Shown here: positions 32,531 to 39,272 of the stretch, one piece after another
Layout: every line of letters begins with the position of its first letter
Position numbering within the stretch: the stretch's first letter is position 1
Program-made: the position numbers and the translations under genes
The notes under the pieces: generated by a model
Told to the model about the DNA's origin: nothing
Databases searched by the model: none
Seen by the model: only the letters and a program-made list of their open reading frames with translations
Source of the DNA: an uncultured Bacilli bacterium
Lineage (GTDB): Bacteria; Bacillota_I; Bacilli_A; RF39; UBA660
NCBI GenBank assembly: GCA_944359885.1
Contig: CALVTC010000006.1
Span: forward strand, 1-39,272
Reading direction: 5' to 3'
DNA: 39,272 nt

Positions 32531-34300
32531 CTATTTCACAACGACATATGGATTTATAGCCGTTCCATCACCCCCTGAAATCAGCACATCAGCAGACAGA
32601 TTGACAACTGGACGCACGCCGAGACTATACGACACATACGCAGCACCTAAGTAGCCAGCCGTAGACACGCTCCACACAGACGCAAGAGCAGTGCCCGAAA
32701 TGAAGTAAGACGGCGACATTGTCCAATACTGCTGTCCTGTATATAAATAATATTGTGTATTAACAGAATTATAAATTCCTCCAGCCATATTAGCTTCATC
32801 TATAGTAATTAAGCCTATTGGATAAGTAAGTTTTCCATTCCCTTTAGTATCAGAAACTGTAAATCGGTCAACATCTTGACTACATTGCAAAGTAGGAACT
32901 TTAGTAGAAATAATTCTACGATAAGGACCATAAGTAGTAGTCGGAGAAAGCAAATATCCTGAACCAGTATTTAATGTTCGATCAGAACAAAATATTTCAT
33001 CACTTAGATAACTAGCAAAACTATTGCCACTACTATCTTGTTTATTTAATAAATTATTTTGATACCAAGTATCTAATGTCCCTTTTATTGTAGAATCTGT
33101 AGTATTTTGAAGTGTACCCTCATAACTAGTAGAACTATAAGATAATAAATTAACAACCGCAGTATAAGCATTTGTATAACGAGTAACATTCTTCATAACA
33201 GTACAAGATCCTGTAGCACTTGTTCCAAAACAAGTATATGGATAATTAGCAATTGCATCTTCATGAACTTCTTCCCAAGTACCAAAAACAGTATCACCAG
33301 AAAGCCTAAATGTTTGAGAACTCTCATCAAACGTATAAGAACTAGCGAAATAATATTTTACATTTTCATTAAAATTATAATAACTAGTAGAAAAATTTTG
33401 TGTTGTATTTAGTGCTTTATTTTCTGAATACATATACCCAACATATGTAGGATCATAATATTTACTATTAAAAGCACTTGTTCCAATGGAAGTTCTAGAA
33501 CCAGTATCACTAGTAGAAGTTCCAGAATATATTAGGCGAACACTTCCATTTCCATTCACTCTTACAATTCTCCAAATATAACCAGCAAAAGAAACATAAT
33601 TATTCTTTACATTTCCACGATAATAATAGCTCTCCCCTACATCATCCTGTGTTGCATATAATCCTATTTCAGAATCTAGAGCATCTACTGCCCGATAATT
33701 ATGTCTTACAGCTGAAGTAATACGATAAGTAACTGTTCCATTACTAGCAGTTGTCACTTTATAAGCTTTTATCTGATATAAAGTACTACACGTAGCATAA
33801 GTACCTGTCGTTCCACCACAAGTATAATAATCAATATAATTATCTGTTAAATCAACATTTGTATAATTAGTCAACGTAAACATACCTGTAGAAGAATTAA
33901 AAGTATAACCACTACCCAACGTAAAATGAGAAGTAGTACTTATAACACCATTATCATTACTCATTTCTGTAGTTGTTTCTCGATAAGTAATTGTTGGTGC
34001 CATTTGATTAAATTTAGCAGTCCCTTTTGAAGCAATATAACTTTTAGCTTCCTCTGTAGAAGAAGAATAATTCTCCATTACTAAAATGCAATCAGATAAT
34101 TTATTAAAACCATGATTTAGACAATAATTATTTTCTGGAACTGTAATAGCACCATCTGCTTGTGCTGATGTAGAAAACAAAGCATAACTATCAGAGAAAA
34201 GATAAATTAAAACACCTACCACAATAATGACAAAAAAGTAAACAATAAAAGTCAGTTTTTTATTTCTTTGCTTAGAAAATATTACTTTCAATCTTTTCAT
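32531..34300 (-). CDS. DGR-diversified surface (fibre tip-like) protein
   Basis: A ~589-residue exported protein. It starts at 34300 (MKRLKVIFSKQRNKKLTFIV) with AAAGGA upstream, has a membrane/signal segment (~14-36) and then SDSYALFSTSAQADGAI, a SipW-substrate-like processing region. The long threonine/serine/tyrosine-rich middle part ends in the module YYYRGNVKNNYVSFAGYIWR ... YPIGLITIDEANMAGG ... YLYTGQQYWTMSP, then the variable stretch SYFISGTALASVWSVSTAGY LGAAYVSYS and LGVRPVVNLSADV. The variable residues sit where the TR has Asn codons. The probable role is adhesion or ligand binding at the cell surface. It is the last gene of the fibre operon. Confidence 0.9.
   Translation of the reverse strand: MKRLKVIFSKQRNKKLTFIVYFFVIIVVGVLIYLFSDSYALFSTSAQADGAITVPENNYCLNHGFNKLSDCILVMENYSSSTEEAKSYIASKGTAKFNQMAPTITYRETTTEMSNDNGVISTTSHFTLGSGYTFNSSTGMFTLTNYTNVDLTDNYIDYYTCGGTTGTYATCSTLYQIKAYKVTTASNGTVTYRITSAVRHNYRAVDALDSEIGLYATQDDVGESYYYRGNVKNNYVSFAGYIWRIVRVNGNGSVRLIYSGTSTSDTGSRTSIGTSAFNSKYYDPTYVGYMYSENKALNTTQNFSTSYYNFNENVKYYFASSYTFDESSQTFRLSGDTVFGTWEEVHEDAIANYPYTCFGTSATGSCTVMKNVTRYTNAYTAVVNLLSYSSTSYEGTLQNTTDSTIKGTLDTWYQNNLLNKQDSSGNSFASYLSDEIFCSDRTLNTGSGYLLSPTTTYGPYRRIISTKVPTLQCSQDVDRFTVSDTKGNGKLTYPIGLITIDEANMAGGIYNSVNTQYYLYTGQQYWTMSPSYFISGTALASVWSVSTAGYLGAAYVSYSLGVRPVVNLSADVLISGGDGTAINPYVVVK
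32608..32716 (-). repeat. DGR variable repeat (VR)
   Basis: 109 bases near the 3' end of the tip-like gene, the target of mutagenic retrohoming. The sequence is identical to the TR except at 17 positions that are all template adenines. The 3' invariant block TCTCGGCGTGCGTCCAG is followed at once by unrelated sequence (GTTGTC versus ATTCCT), marking the boundary. The other boundary is the ACGGCGA block (plus strand). Confidence 0.95.
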
Positions 34301-34319
34301 ACTTTTCTCTATCCTTTCT

Positions 34320-34793
34320 CTATTCCATATCTGCTTGTACAGCATTTACTCTTACTTTAAAATCTACATCTGTCTCTAAATTGGTATCAGTCGTTACATA
34401 AACTTTAAATTGTTGTGTTGTTTTATTTTTTCCAATTCGTCTTGTAACTTCTACCCTTTCTTGTCCTGTCGTATTTGTATTACCATCATCATCTACATAA
34501 CGAAATAATCCTGTATTACTTCCAGTATTTTCGATAGTCAATGTATAATCTATATCACTAGATGTTACTATCGTTTGTCCATCTTCTGTTTTAAAATTAT
34601 CAATCGATATCATAAAGAATGCTTCATTGTTTTCGATATACGTATCATCAGTGTCAACAGATAATTCACATATAATATCTCCAGTCGTAGTAAGAACCGC
34701 TACTTTTCTTTGTCCTTCATAAATAGAATAAGAAACTGGAAGTAATAAAATAGCAATCGAAATAACTACACCTATAACTATTTTCTTTCGCAT
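34320..34793 (-). CDS. Fibre-operon protein, single-pass exported
   Basis: A 157-residue protein with an N-terminal hydrophobic segment (~5-22) and SIYEGQ after it, then a beta-rich domain (AVLTTTGDIICELSVDTDDT, DIDYTLTIENTGSNTGLFRY, TQQFKVYVTTDTNLETDVDF). The pattern (short anchor, then strands with IENTGS and paired Thr-rich strands) resembles the TasA/camelysin-type subunits encoded upstream, but I cannot name it. AGGAGG RBS. The stop lies 19 bases before the start of the tip-like gene. Confidence 0.65.
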   Translation of the reverse strand: MRKKIVIGVVISIAILLLPVSYSIYEGQRKVAVLTTTGDIICELSVDTDDTYIENNEAFFMISIDNFKTEDGQTIVTSSDIDYTLTIENTGSNTGLFRYVDDDGNTNTTGQERVEVTRRIGKNKTTQQFKVYVTTDTNLETDVDFKVRVNAVQADME

Positions 34794-34803
34794 AACTTTC
34801 CTC

Positions 34804-35427
34804 CTATTCTATCTTTTGTTTTAAATCAATCGTAAATCCTACTTGTAACTCTCTATTTGTCCATTCTGCTGTCTCATCTACTTCTGTATATTTCCATTCC
34901 CAGTAAATGTATCTAGTAACAACTGGATCATCTAATAATACACTTCCACTAATTTCTTGAAATTCAATAGTTCGATTTTCATCAGCATAAAGCTTTAAAT
35001 TATCAGGCAATACATAATTACTTCGATCCAAAGTAATAACATAATCACTTGCTACTTTAGAATCAGAAAAATCTATCTCTAAAGGAATTGCTCCTCTTGT
35101 TCCAGGAATAACAGTTGTCATACTATAGTTATTATCTGTTATCGTATCAGCAAGATTAATTACTAATTCTTGATCATTACTAGCATTAATTCTATATTTC
35201 CATGGTGCAATCTTAATATTAGGATCACCAGAAGAATCACTAATATAACTAGAGTAAGTATAAGTAAAGGGAACTATTAGTACTAACAATATAAAACCTA
35301 CTCCTAGAAATACCCATCTCTTTTTAAGTCTTCTTTTTCGAACCCTAATCTTATTTTGACTACTACGAATGGGAAGTGACCGATATCCATTTTCAGTTAA
35401 TAACTCGATATAATCTTTTCTAGCCAT
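34804..35427 (-). CDS. Membrane-anchored TasA/camelysin-like subunit
   Basis: A 207-residue protein. A basic N-terminus (NKIRVRKRRLKKRWVFLGVG) leads into a transmembrane segment (~38-56), then YSSYISDSSGDPNIKIAPWK, a SipW-cognate-type signal region (Y-x-x-Y-x-S-x...). The beta-rich domain contains VIPGTRGAIPLEIDFSDSKV, the 'PG-x-x-G' strand that camelysin-type proteins share. The unusually long cytoplasmic N-terminus (~37 residues) suggests it stays membrane-bound and may anchor the fibre. Confidence 0.7.
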   Translation of the reverse strand: MARKDYIELLTENGYRSLPIRSSQNKIRVRKRRLKKRWVFLGVGFILLVLIVPFTYTYSSYISDSSGDPNIKIAPWKYRINASNDQELVINLADTITDNNYSMTTVIPGTRGAIPLEIDFSDSKVASDYVITLDRSNYVLPDNLKLYADENRTIEFQEISGSVLLDDPVVTRYIYWEWKYTEVDETAEWTNRELQVGFTIDLKQKIE

Positions 35428-35493
35428 TTTCCAACATTCCTTTCTTTTTTATTTTTAACTAACAAAAATAGCTAATTAAAAACGTTAATATAG

Positions 35494-36120
35494 TTAAACA
35501 ATCTGTTTTCCTACCACTTGAATCGATAGATGATAATACGCCTCAATATTAGATCCTACCTTGGTATCATTATTACTCTCTATCCAACTCCATTCCAAAT
35601 AATAATCATCTTGACTATCGTTATCTAATTTTTCAACAATCTTAGATATATCTTCAATATCCATCCATTCCGTACTAACATATTGATTATTTACCATCAA
35701 ACGATACTTCATATTAACATCAAACGGATTATTTTCTATAAAAGTTAACTCATATTCTAAATTGCAATTTGCTCTATTCCTAATGGAAAACCGATAAGAA
35801 TTAGATGATCCTGGAGCAATAATTTCTTCCATTTCATATACAGGATTTTTAAATATCTGTAACTCATTTTCTTCATCCCAAACAATATCAGAATCAAATA
35901 CCTCTAATTCACCATTATTCTCACAATCACATGTAATATTAAAGATATCTCCACTCTTATTACTAAACTCTTTATTTAAATATGGCCATAATTTATATGA
36001 GAACCAAATTAACAATAATAATAAGATAATGATAATAATAATTAAAACAATATCTAACCATTTATGATATCTTACATTTTCTTCTTGATCTATTTGATTA
36101 TCATGACTCTTTTGTTTCAT
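35494..36120 (-). CDS. Membrane-anchored fibre-operon subunit
   Basis: A 208-residue protein with a ~22-residue cytoplasmic part, a very hydrophobic segment (IVLIIIIIILLLLLIWFSYK) and an extracellular beta domain. It contains two Cys (TCDCENN), IIAPGSSNSYRFSIRNRANC, which again shows the 'APG-s-x-x-x-F-x-I' camelysin pattern, and YYHLSIQVVGKQ at the end. It lacks a clear SipW cleavage motif, so it is probably retained in the membrane. GGTGGGAG RBS; part of the same operon. Confidence 0.65.
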   Translation of the reverse strand: MKQKSHDNQIDQEENVRYHKWLDIVLIIIIIILLLLLIWFSYKLWPYLNKEFSNKSGDIFNITCDCENNGELEVFDSDIVWDEENELQIFKNPVYEMEEIIAPGSSNSYRFSIRNRANCNLEYELTFIENNPFDVNMKYRLMVNNQYVSTEWMDIEDISKIVEKLDNDSQDDYYLEWSWIESNNDTKVGSNIEAYYHLSIQVVGKQIV

Positions 36121-36185
36121 TTTTCTCCCACCTTTTAAACTCCTAATAACTAAGTGAATATCACTTAGCTATTAGGAAATTAAAA

Positions 36186-36755
36186 TTAATTTCCTAAGTA
36201 TTGCTCTACTGTTACAGAAACAGGAATAGATAATGTATCGATTGTAGAACCAATCGTTGTATCAGATGTATTATTACCATCTTCGTTTGTCCAAGTAATT
36301 TCTATTGGAATATCTAATGGTGTATCTACACTAGCTAATGGAATAATTCCTGTATATGAATCTCCTGATAAATCTTGGTTATTAACTTTTGTAATCTTAA
36401 TTTGATCATAACTATCAAGAGCGCTATCATCAATTTGAATTGTATATTTAACAGCTACCTTAGAACCAGTTGTATCCAAATGAATATTAAAAGTACCTGT
36501 TCTACTTGGTGCAATATAACCATCAGCAATATACTGACTTTCAGACCAAGTAACATAAGTAGAGTCTAAGGCAAATGTTGAACTCTGTACAATATTAGTA
36601 TCATTTACTTCCACTGCCCAAGTTGCAACTTTAGCATCTCCTGTACCAGTAGCGCTACTTACATATCTTGCATATGTTGTCGCAACAATACCTGTCGTTA
36701 ATGCTAAAAGCAATAAGATTACTACAATAATAACTGTCTTTTTATTCTTCTTCAC
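36186..36755 (-). CDS. TasA/camelysin-like fibre subunit
   Basis: A ~189-residue exported protein. It starts at GTG 36755 (GGAGG eight bases upstream) with MKKNKKTVIIVVILLLLALT, then ATTYARYVSSATGTGDAKVA, matching the SipW-cognate signal class (hydrophobic core, A-x-x-Y-A-x-[YF]). The mature part has WAVEVNDTNIVQSSTFALDS, GYIAPSRTGTFNIHLDTTGS and VAVKYTIQIDD: a beta sandwich like TasA/CalY. TasA forms extracellular fibres in Bacillus; a major-subunit role here is inference from family and gene order. Confidence 0.8.
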   Translation of the reverse strand: MKKNKKTVIIVVILLLLALTTGIVATTYARYVSSATGTGDAKVATWAVEVNDTNIVQSSTFALDSTYVTWSESQYIADGYIAPSRTGTFNIHLDTTGSKVAVKYTIQIDDSALDSYDQIKITKVNNQDLSGDSYTGIIPLASVDTPLDIPIEITWTNEDGNNTSDTTIGSTIDTLSIPVSVTVEQYLGN

Positions 36756-37278
36756 TACTCTCACCTCCTCTAAAATTGTGTTTTAGATATCTTACAACAA
36801 AATATCCTCCTCCCAGCAGCAACACAATAAAAAATAAAGTACTTAGTCCCATCCAAGAAGATAAAAAAAGTAAAATGTTTCCTAATCCTGGAACAACGAA
36901 AACACAAGCACCCAAGACTTGATCTTGAAAAACTTTATTGGTATCAGACATTTGCTTTTCATTACTACTTACATAATAAATATCCTGATCAACATCAACA
37001 ACTTTGCTAGTAATAATACCATCCAAAGAATCCTGATAAGAAATAATATCACCTACCTGATATTTATCTCTTCCTTTCATAACCAACAAATCTCCCACTT
37101 GTACTTCATCATCAATAGAATAAGTTCGTTCAATTAAAAGTTGATAACCAAAAATTGAAAAATTTTTATCTTGACGAGACCATTGAAAAATATGAATAAG
37201 AATAATAAAAAGAAGGCACACTATAAGTAGACTAAATAAAGTAGAAATAAATTTTTTTAAGTGAATATGACCACTCAT
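36742..37278 (-). CDS. SipW-like signal peptidase homologue lacking the catalytic motif
   Basis: 178 residues with two membrane segments (~10-30 and ~143-165) and a periplasm-side domain with DDEVQVGDLLVMKGRDKYQV and GDIISYQDSLDGIITSKVVD, then YYVSSNEKQMSDTNKVFQDQ and VLGACVFVVPGLG. This is the SipW/ER-type layout (VGD-L, VGD-I, then an N-x-x-x-D box, then G-x-x-x-x-x-x-PG-x-G). The expected SGSMEPT serine motif is absent (LLIERTYS instead), and the HR of T-H-R is SK. It is probably an inactive or repurposed member. It is the first gene of the fibre operon, next to a SipW-type substrate. Confidence 0.75.
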   Translation of the reverse strand: MSGHIHLKKFISTLFSLLIVCLLFIILIHIFQWSRQDKNFSIFGYQLLIERTYSIDDEVQVGDLLVMKGRDKYQVGDIISYQDSLDGIITSKVVDVDQDIYYVSSNEKQMSDTNKVFQDQVLGACVFVVPGLGNILLFLSSWMGLSTLFFIVLLLGGGYFVVRYLKHNFRGGESSEEE

Positions 37279-37347
37279 ACTATGAATTACCCTTTTTCAT
37301 AATATTTAATATATTACGAATTACCTTTTTCATCTTATTCTAAGGAA

Positions 37348-37376
37348 ATTATAATAAAAAATTTTTTCTTTGGCAA
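37348..37376 (-). promoter_or_regulatory. Promoter of the fibre-DGR operon
   Basis: On the minus strand TTGCCA, 17-base spacer, TATAAT. The target duplication of the insertion sequence starts at 37378, two bases beyond the -35. A ~17-base GAATTACC-CTTTTTCAT direct repeat lies between this promoter and the first gene. Confidence 0.65.
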
Positions 37377-37377
37377 T

Positions 37378-37403
37378 AGATTTGTCATATTTTATTAGTT
37401 TAA
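37378..37403. repeat. Target-site duplication, left copy
   Basis: 26 bp beginning AGATTTGTCATATTTTATTA, identical to 39185-39210; it borders the left terminal inverted repeat of the insertion sequence. Confidence 0.9.
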
Positions 37404-39184
37404 TGTGAAAAATTAGTAAAAATGTCAGGTTCTAAAAAAACGAATAATTAGTGAAAATGTCAGTAAATTTATATGTTAAAAAAATGTTAATAATTAGTGA
37501 AAATGTCAGTAATTTGTTAAAATACCTTCTTGTATTTAAAGGAGGTATTTTAATGTTAAACGAATACGAAAAAAATAGATATAACGTTATTTCAGACTTA
37601 GTATCAAAAAAAATCACAATAAGGGAAGCAGTACAATTATTAAATATAACAGAAAGACAAGTATATAGGTTAAAGAAAATTTTTAAGGAACAAGGCGAAA
37701 AAGGATTTATCCATGGAAACTGTGGTAAAGAAAATCCCAATAAAAAAGATGAAAGATTAATAGAAGAACTTGAACATTTATACTTAATAGACCATTATGA
37801 TTTTAATTTTGCACATTTTTATGAAGACCATATTTTTGGTAATTATGATATATCATATGATACTATGTTAAAAGCATTTACTAGAGATGATATTATTTCA
37901 CCACTTGCTCATAAAAAAACAATACAAGAATATAAAAATAAAATGAAGTCAATATCAAAAGAAAATACTATTGAAAGTAATGTTAAAGACAAAGTAAAAC
38001 TTTTCGAATCTAGAATAATTGAAACAGAAAAAGCGCATCCAAGAAGATCTAGTAATCTATATGCATTTGGTCAAGAAGTACAAATGGATGCATGTAATAA
38101 AATGTGGTTCGGTGGTATTTCCTCTTTTTTACATTTGGCAGTAGATAAGGCAACAAAGAAAGTTTTATTTGGGTGGTTTGAATATGAAGAGATAACTAGA
38201 GGGTATTACGTATTATTATTTAATATAATAATAAACTATGGGATACCTCAAAAAATTAAAGCCGATAATAGAAGTACATTCTCTGCAAATAACACCAAAA
38301 AGCAAGAGAAAAAAGTATTTATGACGCAATTTGGAAAGGTATGTGAACGATTAGATATTGTTTTACATACAACAAGTGTATCAACTGCAAAGGCTAACGT
38401 TGAAAGAGAAAATAAAACATTTAAAGATAGATTAATTGCAGAATTAAGATATGAAGGCATAACTGATATTGATAAAGCGAATAGATATTTAAATGAAGTG
38501 TTTATACCAAAAATGAACAAAAGATTCTCTTACGCAGTTGATAAAAAGACCTCACTAATGAGAGAAAACACTTACACAGAAGAAGAGTTAAAACTAGTTA
38601 TTTCAGAAAGAAAAGAAAAAATTATCGATAATGCATCATGTATAAGTGACAATCGTAAATATTATATTCCGGTTGATTTAGAAACAGGAGAAGTTATCAA
38701 TTTTCAAAAAGGCACAAAATGTACTTTAATAATAGATTATGATGGAGAATATATAGGAGAGATACAAAATCATTATTATAAAATGTTAGAGATTAAAAAT
38801 AGAGATTCAGTAATGAAAAAAGAATCAGAAATTAATTCTATAAAAAAAGAACATCATAAATATATTCCTCCTAAAAACCATCCTTGGAGAAAAAATATGA
38901 TGCTCAAACATTAATGTTGGGACTTCGCCCCAAGCCCCAGGGTTTATCACACCTGGCTTCCAAAAAAGAAATATTTCTTTTTTGTATAGCATTACTTGAT
39001 TGTTCAGGTTGCTCCCCAGCATTGCCTTATCGTCCCAAGTAACAATAATTATTATAAAAATTAATCATGAAATGTCAACATGACATTTTCACTAATTATT
39101 AGCGAAATACATATAATTTGACTACTGACATTTTCACTCATTTTTCAGTAGAAAAAAACATGACATTTTCACTAATTATTCACA
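37404..39184 (+). mobile_element. IS1202-like insertion sequence (1,781 bp)
   Basis: A single transposase gene with terminal inverted repeats. Left end TGTGAAAAATTAGTAAAAAT, right end (reverse complement) TGTGAATAATTAGTGAAAAT. Each end holds two further internal copies of the ATTAGTGAAAATGTCA motif (left 37443-37466 and 37489-37512; right, inverted, 39081-39100 and 39125-39145), probably transposase-binding sites. A perfect 26-bp direct repeat flanks the element (37378-37403 and 39185-39210). Such long target duplications are typical of the IS1202 group. After the gene, 38915-39080 is non-coding and GC-richer, with an AAAAAAGAAATATTTCTTTTTT hairpin (~38961-38982). Confidence 0.9.
37553..38914 (+). 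CDS. IS1202-group (ISNCY) transposase
   Basis: A 453-residue DDE transposase. The N-terminal helix-turn-helix (SKKITIREAVQLLNITERQV, ~18-42) recognises the ends. The RNase-H-like core has QEVQMDACNKMWFGG (Asp ~179), IPQKIKADNRSTF (Asp ~238) and AKANVERENKTF (Glu ~284). The C-terminal region has RKYYIPVDLETGEVINFQKG. The start at 37553 follows AAAGGAGG; a longer frame to 37451 overlaps the end repeats and is rejected. The gene is intact, so the element may still be mobile. Confidence 0.92.
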   Translation: MLNEYEKNRYNVISDLVSKKITIREAVQLLNITERQVYRLKKIFKEQGEKGFIHGNCGKENPNKKDERLIEELEHLYLIDHYDFNFAHFYEDHIFGNYDISYDTMLKAFTRDDIISPLAHKKTIQEYKNKMKSISKENTIESNVKDKVKLFESRIIETEKAHPRRSSNLYAFGQEVQMDACNKMWFGGISSFLHLAVDKATKKVLFGWFEYEEITRGYYVLLFNIIINYGIPQKIKADNRSTFSANNTKKQEKKVFMTQFGKVCERLDIVLHTTSVSTAKANVERENKTFKDRLIAELRYEGITDIDKANRYLNEVFIPKMNKRFSYAVDKKTSLMRENTYTEEELKLVISERKEKIIDNASCISDNRKYYIPVDLETGEVINFQKGTKCTLIIDYDGEYIGEIQNHYYKMLEIKNRDSVMKKESEINSIKKEHHKYIPPKNHPWRKNMMLKH

Positions 39185-39210
39185 AGATTTGTCATATTTT
39201 ATTAGTTTAA
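39185..39210. repeat. Target-site duplication, right copy
   Basis: Second copy of the 26-bp direct repeat. The remaining bases to the end of the window (39211-39272) are AT-rich and show no gene. Confidence 0.9.
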
Positions 39211-39272
39211 GAAGTAAATGCAAGTTATATTTTATATATTTTTAAAGTTGCATTTAGTCTAATAATGTCTTT

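Noticed and set aside
37404..37520. Repeated ATTAGTGAAAATGTCA units as a CRISPR array
   Set aside because: Only three copies per end, unevenly spaced and mirrored at the other end of the element; they are transposase-binding repeats.
1..39272. tRNA or rRNA genes
   Set aside because: No cloverleaf with a GGTTCRA-type T-loop and no rRNA-like block was found on either strand by eye.

Overview
The window reads as chromosomal DNA of a low-GC Gram-positive bacterium of the Bacilli type. The coding content is AT-rich, promoters are TTGACA/TATAAT-like, ribosome binding sites are strong (GGAGG), and T-box and infC-type leaders are present. Gene order (ruvA-ruvB-queA; pheS-pheT; infC-rpmI-rplT; rpsB-tsf-frr) and the family of surface proteins suggest an uncultured gut lineage near Erysipelotrichia/'RF39'. 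That placement is inference; no rRNA is present. Almost every gene lies on the minus strand. 

Layout. (1) 1-4.8 kb is an accessory patch: RhuM-family genes (two intact, one in two pieces), a repeated leader sequence, a frameshifted deoxycytidylate deaminase and other debris. (2) 4.8-29.6 kb is mostly housekeeping: lepB, rplS, queA, ruvBA, yebC, pheST behind a Phe-type T-box interrupted by a decayed tnpB, frr, tsf, rpsB, rplT-rpmI-infC behind a terminator leader, pgeF, and glyS behind a short T-box. Several conserved-looking but unrecognised genes are interspersed. A large von Willebrand A surface protein (24.6-27.3 kb) breaks this series. (3) 29.7-37.4 kb is the standout region. (4) 37.4-39.2 kb is an intact IS1202-like insertion sequence with a 26-bp target duplication.

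The standout region is a complete diversity-generating retroelement (DGR) joined to a surface-fibre operon. In transcription order (high to low coordinates) it has a SipW-like membrane protein, a TasA/camelysin-like subunit, three further membrane-anchored subunit-like proteins, and a large tip-like protein. The last 3' stretch of the tip gene is the variable repeat (VR). Then come a 12-bp hairpin, three tandem copies of the template cassette, a MutS-domain-I-like accessory gene, an Avd-like gene and a DGR-type reverse transcriptase. The copy nearest the accessory genes is the template repeat (TR): VR and TR differ at 17 of 109 positions, and all 17 are adenines on the template's coding strand. 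The other two cassette copies are mosaic VR-like relics. My reading is that this locus makes a cell-surface fibre whose terminal ligand-binding domain is hypermutated by the retroelement. A second surface protein, the VWA protein at 24.6-27.3 kb, carries a diverged version of the same terminal domain but is not a DGR target at the DNA level.

Other points: ribosomal proteins S2 and L20, encoded next to each other, share an extra Rho-N/SAP-like C-terminal tail that is nearly identical in DNA; infC probably starts at a non-AUG codon; pyrH is missing between tsf and frr.
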